From Rickettsiaceae bacterium (GTDB lineage Bacteria > Pseudomonadota > Alphaproteobacteria > Rickettsiales > Rickettsiaceae), in assembly GCA_017995275.1 (NCBI GenBank), contig JAGOJE010000070.1, forward strand, positions 1-5,802: 5,802 nucleotides of DNA. The letters run 5' to 3'. The translations under genes and the position numbers were made by a program. Under the pieces are notes generated by a model. It was given only the letters and a program-made list of their open reading frames with translations. It had not been told where the DNA came from and did not search any database. Below, piece after piece: positions 1 to 5,802 of this stretch (within the stretch, counting starts at the first letter, position 1; each line of letters starts with the position of its first letter).

Positions 1-397
1 GATAGAATCTTCTCTCTTCATTTATCTTATCTCTAGACCTAGGTGCAACATTATCATGTCCTGACCTATATTTTGATAAAGACGGATCATTAATAACTTC
101 CATTATGAATTTAAAAAGCTTCAAAAATCCCCTGTCTTCTTTTCCACTCCTTTTCTCTACCGCCGCCATCGTCCAATCCATATCATAGAAAAAAGTTTCC
201 AAAAACTCGGAAAATTCTTTCTTTAAATCCTCAGATGCATCGCCTATTTCTTCTATTATTTTTTGAGGGGTAAGATCTTTAGTATCAAGATTAAAATGGG
301 AAAGTCGCTCTGAAAAAAAATCATGAAAATTCTCTACTGGAGTTTCTCTAGCAATATCTACCCTTTCATTAAATTCCACTCTAGATTTAGGTGCCAT
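1..397 (-). CDS. Unrecognised charged protein, N-terminal 132 residues (runs off the left edge)
   Basis: An open frame starts at the ATG at 395-397 and stays open to the window edge, so the 3' end is missing. An in-frame TAA lies only two codons upstream, so no earlier start is available. A weak GGG about 6 nt before the ATG may serve as ribosome binding site. The visible protein begins MAPKSRVEFNERVDIA and is rich in Glu, Asp, Lys and Arg. It has no signal peptide or membrane segment, and looks helical around residues 44-70 (acidic, Phe-rich) and 90-103. I recognise no domain. It begins 22 nt after the mdh stop codon on the same strand, so it is probably cotranscribed. Base composition and codon choice look like the neighbours. 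Being open for 132 codons in AT-rich DNA, with a start placed just after the mdh stop, makes it a credible gene, but no function can be given. Confidence 0.72.
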   Translation of the reverse strand, partial: MAPKSRVEFNERVDIARETPVENFHDFFSERLSHFNLDTKDLTPQKIIEEIGDASEDLKKEFSEFLETFFYDMDWTMAAVEKRSGKEDRGFLKLFKFIMEVINDPSLSKYRSGHDNVAPRSRDKINEERRFY

Positions 398-419
398 AAA
401 TTACCCATTCTATTAATTC

Positions 420-1364
420 TTATCTAATTAAAGAAACAAGCTCTCTAACATTATCTACTGAAGACAAGAACTCGGATCTTTCTTTGTCAGTTAACAATAT
501 TTCAACTATTTTTTCAACACCTTTCGATCCTATAACAACAGGAACTCCTGCATATATGTCTTTTATGCCATATTCTCCATTTAAATATGCAGCACATGGA
601 ATGATGCGCTTTTTATCTTTCAGATAACTCTCAGCCATTGTAATAGCTGAAATAGCTGGCGCGTAAAAAGCAGAACCAGTCTTAAGCAATGCTACTATTT
701 CTCCACCACCATTTCTTGTACGCTCTACTAACATCTCTACCCTCTCATTAGTAGACCAGCCCATTTTTATAAGATCAGGAATTGGTATCCCAGCAACTGT
801 AGAATAACGAACAAGCGGTACCATGGAATCACCATGACCACCTAGAACAAAACTACTTACATCTTCCACAGAAACACCAAATTCTTCTGCTAGGAAGCAG
901 GAAAATCTTGAGGAGTCAAGGGCTCCAGCCATTCCAACCACTTTGGCTGGATTAAGCCCACTCTCCTTCATCATAACCCACACCATAGCATCTAAAGGAT
1001 TCGTAACAACTATCACAAAAGCATCTGGAGAATATTTTTTTATATTTGCAGCCACTGTTTTTATAATAGCAGCATTTGTAGATAGAAGGTCGTCCCTACT
1101 CATCCCAGGTTTCCTTGGGATACCTGCTGTTACTATAACAACATCTGATCCTTCTATATCTTTATAATCATTTGTACCCCTTACATCTACATCCGATCTA
1201 CTAAGTGCAGCACTTTGGGAAATGTCTAAAGCTTTCCCCTGAGGTATGCCTTCTGCTATGTCAAATAACACGACATCGCCTAACTCTTTTTCAGAAATTA
1301 TATGTGCTAATGTGCCACCTATATTCCCAGCACCAATTAATGATATTTTTGCTCTTTTTTTCAT
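420..1364 (-). CDS. mdh: Malate dehydrogenase, NAD-dependent, LDH-like type
   Basis: This is a cytoplasmic TCA-cycle enzyme interconverting malate and oxaloacetate with NAD. At 314 residues it is full length for the LDH-like MDH class common in Alphaproteobacteria. The Rossmann nucleotide loop GAGNIGG is at 11-17, and Asp35 closes the second strand as expected for NAD preference. The mobile loop GIPRKPGMSRDDLL (81-94) carries Arg84, the position that is Gln in lactate dehydrogenases and Arg in malate dehydrogenases, plus Arg90. TNPLD (121-125), the Asp150/Arg153 pair in ALDSSRF, and the catalytic His177 in GGHGDSM complete the active site. No key residue is missing. The ATG at 1362-1364 is preceded by AAGGA with a 6-nt spacer, which confirms the start. 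The stop of the upstream HIT gene lies 9 nt away, and a charged ORF follows after 22 nt. In many alphaproteobacteria mdh sits with sucCD; here it does not (the family statement is from memory). Function is very secure. Confidence 0.97.
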   Translation of the reverse strand: MKKRAKISLIGAGNIGGTLAHIISEKELGDVVLFDIAEGIPQGKALDISQSAALSRSDVDVRGTNDYKDIEGSDVVIVTAGIPRKPGMSRDDLLSTNAAIIKTVAANIKKYSPDAFVIVVTNPLDAMVWVMMKESGLNPAKVVGMAGALDSSRFSCFLAEEFGVSVEDVSSFVLGGHGDSMVPLVRYSTVAGIPIPDLIKMGWSTNERVEMLVERTRNGGGEIVALLKTGSAFYAPAISAITMAESYLKDKKRIIPCAAYLNGEYGIKDIYAGVPVVIGSKGVEKIVEILLTDKERSEFLSSVDNVRELVSLIR

Positions 1365-1370
1365 ACATAT

Positions 1371-1375
1371 TCCTT
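1371..1375 (-). promoter_or_regulatory. Ribosome binding site of mdh
   Basis: AAGGA on the minus strand sits 6 nt before the mdh ATG. The TAA stop of the HIT gene (1374-1376) overlaps it, so a ribosome terminating on the HIT gene ends directly on the mdh ribosome binding site. This suggests translational coupling (inference). Confidence 0.75.
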
Positions 1376-1781
1376 AAAATAGAAATTCATAAATTTGTTC
1401 TTTAATTTTTTCGACCTCTTCATATTCATAAGGTACCCTTTCCCCAACTGCACACCATACAGGTTTGGGCCAAGCAGGATCTGTTGTATATCTGCCTATC
1501 ACATGTACATGGAATTGCCTTACGATATTACCAAAACTTGCCATATTGACTTTTTCAGCGGTAAATTTCTCTTTCAACAACCTACTTAAAGCAGAAACTT
1601 CTGAAAATAGCTGATATTGCTCTTCTTGTGTTAGATCATAAACTTCTTCTAGCATTACTTTTCTAGGAACCATTATGAACCACAAGAATCTTGAATCATC
1701 GTATAATAATAAAGATGTAAATAGCATGTCCTTGATGTGATAACAATCATTTTCAAGTGTTCTATCTAGTTGAAAAGACAC
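1374..1781 (-). CDS. HIT-family (histidine triad) nucleotide-binding hydrolase
   Basis: HIT proteins hydrolyse or transfer nucleoside phosphates (dinucleoside polyphosphates, nucleoside phosphoramidates); the substrate here is unknown. At 135 residues it is full length for the alphaproteobacterial HIT group. The N-terminal strands include RFLWFIMVPRK (31-41). The active-site stretch GNIVRQFHVHVIGR (84-97) has the pattern Gln-x-His-x-His: Gln89 stands where the first His of the triad would be, while the nucleophile position His91 and His93 are kept. The tail motif DPAWPKPVW (101-109) is typical of this subfamily. The start is GTG at 1779-1781, chosen because GAGG lies 7 nt upstream and no ATG competes. 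It follows the nucleotidyltransferase gene by 14 nt and precedes mdh by 9 nt, so all three are probably cotranscribed. Family assignment is secure; the biochemical role is not. Confidence 0.92.
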   Translation of the reverse strand: MSFQLDRTLENDCYHIKDMLFTSLLLYDDSRFLWFIMVPRKVMLEEVYDLTQEEQYQLFSEVSALSRLLKEKFTAEKVNMASFGNIVRQFHVHVIGRYTTDPAWPKPVWCAVGERVPYEYEEVEKIKEQIYEFLF

Positions 1782-1788
1782 TTTAATA

Positions 1789-1792
1789 CCTC
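1789..1792 (-). promoter_or_regulatory. Ribosome binding site that decides the GTG start of the HIT gene
   Basis: GAGG on the minus strand lies 7 nt before the GTG at 1779-1781, just after the stop of the nucleotidyltransferase gene (1796-1798). It supports the non-ATG start. Confidence 0.65.
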
Positions 1793-1795
1793 ACA

Positions 1796-2038
1796 TTAGT
1801 TATATTTTACCTTTAAAAACGCATATGTTTCTATAAAAACAGGAAGATAAGTTTTTATATGCTCAAATATTAATTTCGGCTCTTCTTCTTTGCTAGCATT
1901 TTCGCATAAAATTGCAAGATCAATGTCTGAACGCTCTTGATTATCCATTCTAGCTCTTGAACCAAATAGCCATATTTCACTAATGAATGGGAGAGACTTT
2001 CGGCTTTCTAAGAATTTATATTGCAAAATTTTATCCAT
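1796..2038 (-). CDS. Small MNT-type nucleotidyltransferase domain protein, possibly shortened at the C-terminus
   Basis: This is a minimal nucleotidyltransferase of the polymerase-beta superfamily, which transfers a nucleotide to a protein or small molecule. From the ATG at 2036-2038 it has 80 residues. The active-site signature LFGSRARMDNQERSDIDLAI runs from 24 to 43: Gly26-Ser27, then metal-binding Asp38 and Asp40. The third carboxylate, usually an Asp on the next strand, could be Glu70 in VFIET. The protein ends about 10 residues later, whereas family members are usually about 95-110 residues with a further strand and helix, so it may be trimmed. An in-frame TTG at 2042-2044 would add two residues; neither start has a clear Shine-Dalgarno. 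MNT proteins often pair with a HEPN toxin as antitoxin (MntA-like), but neither neighbour is a HEPN protein: the flanking genes are argB-like and HIT. It is therefore a solitary copy. Domain call is good; activity is uncertain. Confidence 0.85.
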   Translation of the reverse strand: MDKILQYKFLESRKSLPFISEIWLFGSRARMDNQERSDIDLAILCENASKEEEPKLIFEHIKTYLPVFIETYAFLKVKYN

Positions 2039-2060
2039 ATCCAAGCCATATTAGGAAGCA

Positions 2061-2987
2061 TCACGAATCAAGGTAAACTTTTGTCCCATATCCCTCAGTA
2101 AAGATGCTAGATAAAATAGAGTCTTTATCCATGCAATTAACTATATGTACATATTCTGCATGATTCTGCAAAGTGCTCGCAATAGCTTCAACATAACCTC
2201 TAGATTCTGAATTATTCTCCGTAGTTTTTACATATTTACGAAGTGAGTCTATAGAAATTTCTCCTAGCGAAACCATAGGATTTTTAGGGTCTTCCATCAG
2301 TATTAAATGGCGAGCTGTAGTAACACATGCAACTATAGATGCTGTTAGATTCACATCCAGCAAATAAGTTGATCCATCTGCGCCAAAAGCAACTGGCGCT
2401 ATAACGGGGACAAAATCTGCCTCCGTTAAATTTATAAGTATCTCTGGATTTATAACAGATGGTTCACTTATAAAACCAAATTCTAATATACCACTCTTAG
2501 AACTAGATTTAACAACATGTTTTTTTGCTTCTATCATATTCCCGTCTTTACCAGAAATCCCTACAGCATTACAACCGACTGCACATAATGCAGATACTAT
2601 CTTCTTATTTATATGGCCAGATAGAACCATTTCCACAAGCTGAGATGTTTTATGATCGGATATTTTAGATGTTTCGTAGAATTTTTTATCAATCCCAAAT
2701 AAGTCCAAAGTCCTTTCAACAGACTCGCTATGATCATGTACTATTATTATACTCGCACCCGTCATATTAAGAACTGATATATTATCCACAGCTGCTTTCA
2801 ATAGTTCATCACTTTCTATAACCGCAGATGGCATTTTTACCACTATCACTTCTGATTCTAGTTCCTTACCTTTTAGAAGAACCTCGCTGATAGCACCCGC
2901 AGTTTCTGAACCAGATACTGTGGCTTTCTCAGCACCCTCTTCACTAAAGGTGTTTCGCCAAACTAAGCTGCAACTCTTCTGTACCAT
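2061..2987 (-). CDS. argB: Divergent acetylglutamate-kinase-like protein (amino-acid-kinase fold, probably not catalytic)
   Basis: This is homologous to N-acetylglutamate kinase, the second step of arginine synthesis, at 308 residues and near-normal length. Kept landmarks, numbered from the ATG: MVLSGHINKKIV (120-131), AVGISGKDG (141-149), NPEIL (180-184), FVPVIAPVAFGADG (192-205), and the C-terminal HIVN (281-284) with GYGTKVYL. Lost landmarks, compared with active enzymes as I remember them: Lys51 is followed by MPS rather than the Gly-Gly loop; VHGGG is VHDHS (83-87); the GxRVTD substrate loop is ETSKISD (105-111); YNINADT is YLLDVNL (208-214); LTDVDGV is MEDPKNP (231-237); and the GGMxPK lysine is replaced around SESRGY (260-265). 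The frame is intact, so this is divergence under some constraint rather than a broken gene. It sits directly after engB, as argB does in many Alphaproteobacteria, which supports orthology. The start is the ATG at 2985-2987; GTG at 2991-2993 is in frame but overlaps the Shine-Dalgarno itself. It overlaps engB by 44 nt. The symbol marks descent, not proven function. Confidence 0.85.
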   Translation of the reverse strand: MVQKSCSLVWRNTFSEEGAEKATVSGSETAGAISEVLLKGKELESEVIVVKMPSAVIESDELLKAAVDNISVLNMTGASIIIVHDHSESVERTLDLFGIDKKFYETSKISDHKTSQLVEMVLSGHINKKIVSALCAVGCNAVGISGKDGNMIEAKKHVVKSSSKSGILEFGFISEPSVINPEILINLTEADFVPVIAPVAFGADGSTYLLDVNLTASIVACVTTARHLILMEDPKNPMVSLGEISIDSLRKYVKTTENNSESRGYVEAIASTLQNHAEYVHIVNCMDKDSILSSIFTEGYGTKVYLDS

Positions 2988-3546
2988 TTCCACTCCTGCT
3001 ACTAGTAAAAATAAAAGTTATAGGCCTTCCACCAAAAATCTCACCACTAGATTTTGTAAGCTCTATACGTTCTGTATTTGATATTTTATCTGATTTTGTA
3101 AAAACTATCTGAAAATTTAGCTGCAAACTAATTAGCAACTCAACAATTTTCAAATCATTTTCTGCAACACCTCTTCTTGCATCAATCAGTAAATTTACGA
3201 TTTTTAAGTTACTCCTTTTGCTAAGGTAATGCAAGATTAATTCTTCCCACATACTTCGCATATTCTGCGGCACCTTTGCATATCCATATCCAGGAAGATC
3301 TACAAGAGTAAGCTTGCCACCAAGCTCAAAAAAATTTATTTGCTGAGTTCTACCAGGGGAGACAGACACCTTTGCAAGGCCCTTTCTATTACATAACTTG
3401 TTTATAAGACTAGACTTACCAACATTAGATTTCCCAACAAAAGCAAATTCTGGCAAATGCAATTTTGGTAAACGCTGTGGCTTATCTGCACCAGCTACAA
3501 ATTTTGCCTCCTTCCGAAACAGGGCTAGAACCTCACTTTTATTCAC
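2944..3546 (-). CDS. engB: Ribosome-assembly GTPase EngB (YihA/YsxC)
   Basis: EngB is a TRAFAC-class small GTPase needed for late 50S ribosomal subunit assembly, acting in the cytoplasm. At 200 residues it is normal for the family. All G motifs are present: G1 GKSNVGKSS (38-46), G2 with Thr67 in SPGRTQQINFF (63-73), G3 DLPGYGYAKVP (83-93) with the PGYG signature typical of EngB, G4 TKSD (150-153), and G5 TSSRSGNG (181-188). The start is GTG at 3544-3546, supported by AAGG 7 nt upstream and by an in-frame stop four codons upstream, with no better start. It begins 9 nt after yidC. Its last 44 nt overlap the argB-like gene in another frame. The yidC-engB-argB order is, from memory, a recurrent alphaproteobacterial arrangement. 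The assignment is very secure. Confidence 0.97.
   Translation of the reverse strand: MNKSEVLALFRKEAKFVAGADKPQRLPKLHLPEFAFVGKSNVGKSSLINKLCNRKGLAKVSVSPGRTQQINFFELGGKLTLVDLPGYGYAKVPQNMRSMWEELILHYLSKRSNLKIVNLLIDARRGVAENDLKIVELLISLQLNFQIVFTKSDKISNTERIELTKSSGEIFGGRPITFIFTSSRSGNGTEELQLSLAKHL
2993..2997 (-). promoter_or_regulatory. Ribosome binding site that decides the argB-like start
   Basis: AGGAG on the minus strand lies 5 nt before the ATG at 2985-2987. The upstream in-frame GTG (2991-2993) shares its last G with this site, so it could not use it. The site lies inside the 3' end of engB, so the gene is translated from within its neighbour. Confidence 0.75.
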
Positions 3547-3553
3547 TAATACG

Positions 3554-3557
3554 CCTT
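3554..3557 (-). promoter_or_regulatory. Ribosome binding site that decides the GTG start of engB
   Basis: AAGG on the minus strand lies 7 nt before the GTG at 3544-3546 and overlaps the TAA stop of yidC (3556-3558). This favours translation of engB by ribosomes finishing yidC (inference). Confidence 0.65.
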
Positions 3558-5241
3558 ACTTACCTGATTGTTTGTTTATATAATATTGCTGAATTATAGA
3601 TAATATATTATTCCAAGTCCAATATATTAACAAACCAGCAGGAAAATTACTAAACATAAACAAAAACATTAGCGGCATAAATTTCATCACTTTTGCCTGA
3701 ACTTCATCTGCAGGTGGAGGACTCATGCTTTGCTGCATATACATAGTAATAGCCATCAAAATCGGCCACACTCCTATCATCAAAAAAGCAGGTGGTGAGA
3801 CTGATAACAAACCAAATAAATTAAAAATAGAAGTGGGATCAGGTGCTGATAAGTCATTAATCCAACCAAAAAAAGGAGCATGTCGCATCTCAATAGTTAC
3901 ATAGAGCACTTTGTATAAAGAGAAAAATACAGGAATTTGTACTAATAGAGGTAAACAACCAGCTACGGGATTTACCTTCTCTCTTTTGTAAAGCTCCATC
4001 ACTGCCTGGTTAAATTTCACCTTATCGTCCGCGTAACTAGCTTTTAGACGGTCAACATCCGGCTGTAATGCCTTCATTCTCTTCATAGATCTGTAAGACT
4101 TATTTGCCATACCAAACATAGCAAGCTTTACAAGAACAGTTACTATTAGAATACTTACCCCAAAATTTCCACAATATCTGTAGAAAAAGTTCAATATACT
4201 AAACAATGGCTTAGTAATTATATAGAATATGCCAAAATCTATAGCCCTATCAAAAAGACGAATATTATATTCTGATTCGTATCGATCTAACAAATTCACC
4301 TTCTTTGCTCCAGCAAATAAGTGATTTGTAACCTCATAGCTAGATCCAGCATCAACAACTTCCTGCATCACTATAAAATCAACCTGATATTTATCAATAC
4401 CACCTTTATTTGCATATGAAAATTCAGACTTACATCCTATATTTTTCTGAGGAATAAAAGCAGTCAGCCAGTATTTATCGGTTATACCTATCCAATCCGT
4501 TTTAGGAGATTCCATAACTACGTTTTTCTTCTCTTTTACATCAGCAAATGTAACATCCTGAAGTGTACCACCAAAAGAACCTATAGGCCCCTGATGAAGT
4601 ATCTGAGCAGCCTTTTCTCTTGGTGAATAATTACGATTTATCAAACCATAAGGACTTATAGCTATCGCTTTGCTTCCGTTATTAAATACAGATTGTTTGA
4701 TGGTGAACATATAATCATTATCAAGAGAAATAGTGATAACGAATTTTACATAATCTTCATTAATCCATGTTAAATTGACTTCTTCACCTGGTCTTAGAGT
4801 CTCTTTATCCGCCTTCCATATAGTATCAGCAGATGGCAGAGTTGTTCCAGCAAATGAACTGTACCAACCAACTTCTGCGAAATATGATTCTCCACTTCCA
4901 GAAGGCGATAAAAGCACAGCACTATCACTGTTTTTATCAGCGGTTTCTTTATAGTCATTTAGTCTTATATCATCTATCCTAGCACCCATAAGAGATATAG
5001 ATCCAGAAAGAGCCTTACTCTCTATTTTCACTCGCTTACTATGATTAATAGCTTCCTCTCTAGATATTGGAGCCACTGCCTGCGGAGTATTTTGCTTTAT
5101 ACTAAGCTGCGCAACTGGCTTCTTCTTTTCAAGAGTGCTTGCTGCCTCAATACGGGGACGTTCATAAAAATAATGCCACCCCATCATTATAAAAATCGAG
5201 AGCATTATGGCTAAAATAAAATTTCTATTGTTTTCGTTCAT
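3556..5241 (-). CDS. yidC: Membrane protein insertase YidC (Oxa1/Alb3 family)
   Basis: YidC inserts and folds inner-membrane proteins, alone or with SecYEG. At 561 residues it is the full-length Gram-negative form. TM1 is at about 8-24 with the short cytoplasmic N-terminus MNENNRN. A periplasmic beta-domain follows to about 330, with its conserved KTDWIGITDKYWLTAFIP (247-264). The insertase core is next: an amphipathic helix and TM2 (about 335-378), the charged cytoplasmic hairpin (about 380-422), TM3 with EKVNPVAGCLPLLVQIP (421-437), TM4/TM5 (about 470-505) and TM6 (about 521-549) ending in SIIQQYYINKQ. The groove arginine of E. coli YidC (Arg366) corresponds to Lys372 here; I recall lysine as common in Alphaproteobacteria, so the positive charge is kept. 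There is only a short, weakly basic tail after TM6. It starts 8 nt after the methyltransferase stop with only a weak AAGA-like site, and runs into engB. rnpA/rpmH, the frequent upstream neighbours in bacteria, are not directly upstream here. Confidence 0.98.
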   Translation of the reverse strand: MNENNRNFILAIMLSIFIMMGWHYFYERPRIEAASTLEKKKPVAQLSIKQNTPQAVAPISREEAINHSKRVKIESKALSGSISLMGARIDDIRLNDYKETADKNSDSAVLLSPSGSGESYFAEVGWYSSFAGTTLPSADTIWKADKETLRPGEEVNLTWINEDYVKFVITISLDNDYMFTIKQSVFNNGSKAIAISPYGLINRNYSPREKAAQILHQGPIGSFGGTLQDVTFADVKEKKNVVMESPKTDWIGITDKYWLTAFIPQKNIGCKSEFSYANKGGIDKYQVDFIVMQEVVDAGSSYEVTNHLFAGAKKVNLLDRYESEYNIRLFDRAIDFGIFYIITKPLFSILNFFYRYCGNFGVSILIVTVLVKLAMFGMANKSYRSMKRMKALQPDVDRLKASYADDKVKFNQAVMELYKREKVNPVAGCLPLLVQIPVFFSLYKVLYVTIEMRHAPFFGWINDLSAPDPTSIFNLFGLLSVSPPAFLMIGVWPILMAITMYMQQSMSPPPADEVQAKVMKFMPLMFLFMFSNFPAGLLIYWTWNNILSIIQQYYINKQSGK

Positions 5242-5249
5242 AAATTATC

Positions 5250-5802
5250 TTATTTACTAAAAATTTTTCTCTTCAAAGATTCAAGATCCTTCAATATAAC
5301 AATATCAGCTTGGTCACTGTTTGTAAGATCTTCATCACTCATTTCATGCAAATCATCATCTGCTATACGAGCAAATTTGTACCCACGTTTTCTCCAAAAA
5401 CTTAAGTATTTCTCAACATCTTTCTTCATCCACTTAGGTGTCCATTCTTGTATTACTACAAGATTTGGAGAGGCATCTATAATACGTTCAGCGCCAAATA
5501 TAGCATCAGCCTCAGCGCCTTCTACATCCATCTGAATCACATCTATTGAAATATCACTTGGCAAAACAGAATCTAAAGCAACGGCCTCCACTTCCACCTC
5601 TTTACCAGCAAAACCATGTTGCAGATCTTTAATTATATGAGATCCACCAGAATTTCCTTCCTGATTTGCGGCTAAAAATTTCAACTTTGTATTCGAAGAA
5701 TAGGCTGCTTTTTCATATAATGTTATATTTTTTATAGGGTTATTCTCTATATTTTTTTTCAAGAATTTTAGAGTCTCTGTATTTGGCTCAAATGCATATA
5801 TT
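5250..5802 (-). CDS. FkbM-family SAM-dependent methyltransferase, C-terminal 183 residues (enters from the right edge)
   Basis: The frame is open to the window edge, so the N-terminus, including the glycine-rich SAM motif I, lies outside. A TTG at 5760-5762 could be read as a start, but the 13 codons before it encode IYAFEPNTETLKF, the typical FkbM segment after motif I, so the gene continues beyond the window. In the visible part, Glu5 of YAFEP is the expected SAM-ribose ligand. KKNIENN (15-21) and a strand ending in AAYSSN (32-37) follow the family pattern. The hallmark VIQMDVEGAEADAIFGAERI spans 88-107, followed by PNLVVIQEW (112-120) and a C-terminal strand ADIVILKD (165-172). FkbM proteins methylate hydroxyl groups of sugars, polyketides and other small molecules; the substrate here cannot be inferred. 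It ends 8 nt before yidC and is probably cotranscribed with it. Confidence 0.9.
   Translation of the reverse strand, partial: IYAFEPNTETLKFLKKNIENNPIKNITLYEKAAYSSNTKLKFLAANQEGNSGGSHIIKDLQHGFAGKEVEVEAVALDSVLPSDISIDVIQMDVEGAEADAIFGAERIIDASPNLVVIQEWTPKWMKKDVEKYLSFWRKRGYKFARIADDDLHEMSDEDLTNSDQADIVILKDLESLKRKIFSK

Noticed and set aside
943..1167. Plus-strand open frame opposite mdh
   Set aside because: It is the antisense shadow of a secure malate dehydrogenase gene, with no ribosome binding site or recognisable domain.
1506..1514. Gln in place of the first histidine of the HIT triad
   Set aside because: The Q-x-H-x-H form is usual in this HIT subgroup as I know it, and the nucleophile-position His is present, so it does not indicate loss of function.
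1205..1589. Two plus-strand open frames opposite mdh and the HIT gene
   Set aside because: Both are low-complexity, Phe/Leu/Cys/His-rich antisense shadows of well-supported genes.
3398..3583. Plus-strand open frame opposite the engB start
   Set aside because: It is antisense to the EngB G1 region and carries no signal of its own.
3601..3629. Perfect 9-bp inverted repeat TAATATATT/AATATATTA with an 11-nt spacer
   Set aside because: It lies inside the coding sequence for YidC TM6, is entirely A/T so would form a weak hairpin, and has no following T-run. It is explained by Ile/Leu/Asn/Tyr codons in AT-rich DNA rather than by a terminator.
4126..4128. Lysine (residue 372) replacing the conserved groove arginine of YidC
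   Set aside because: It is a charge-conserving change that I recall as widespread in alphaproteobacterial YidC, so it is a lineage marker rather than an anomaly.
5752..5759. Homopolymer of eight T (A8 on the coding strand) in the methyltransferase gene, with a similar A8 at 313-320
   Set aside because: Either could in principle be a slippage or phase-variation tract, but runs of 7-8 are common in AT-rich coding DNA (mdh itself starts with A7), and both frames are intact.

Overview
The window is an AT-rich bacterial segment in which every supportable gene lies on the minus strand. It reads right to left as one tightly packed series. The C-terminal part of an FkbM-family methyltransferase enters from the right edge. 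It is followed by yidC (membrane protein insertase), engB/ysxC (ribosome-assembly GTPase), a divergent acetylglutamate-kinase-like gene (argB-like), a small MNT-type nucleotidyltransferase, a HIT-family protein, mdh (LDH-like malate dehydrogenase), and the start of an unrecognised charged protein that runs off the left edge.

Organism (inference): low GC, the yidC-engB-argB order I associate with Alphaproteobacteria, and an alphaproteobacterial-looking YidC (lysine in place of the conserved groove arginine, and an ANKSY segment after it) suggest an alphaproteobacterium. The small AT-rich gene complement and the decayed argB homologue fit Rickettsiales or another host-associated lineage best. 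I cannot fix the genus from the sequence alone.

Layout: intergenic gaps are 8, 9, about 22, 14, 9 and 22 nt, and engB and argB-like overlap by 44 nt. There is no gap large enough for an obvious promoter and I see no rho-independent terminator, so the whole window may be one transcript. Shine-Dalgarno sequences are visible before mdh, HIT, argB-like and engB, and two of them overlap the stop codon of the preceding gene, suggesting translational coupling. No stretch longer than about 25 nt is without a gene.

Functions: yidC and engB are core cell-building genes (membrane insertion; 50S assembly) and mdh is central metabolism (TCA cycle). Around them sit small or accessory genes: methyltransferase, nucleotidyltransferase, HIT and the unknown. 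The most notable signal is the argB-like gene. It keeps the length and fold landmarks of the amino-acid-kinase family, but nearly every catalytic and substrate-binding motif is replaced, while its ancestral position after engB is kept. No tRNA, rRNA, CRISPR, insertion sequence or clear repeat was found.
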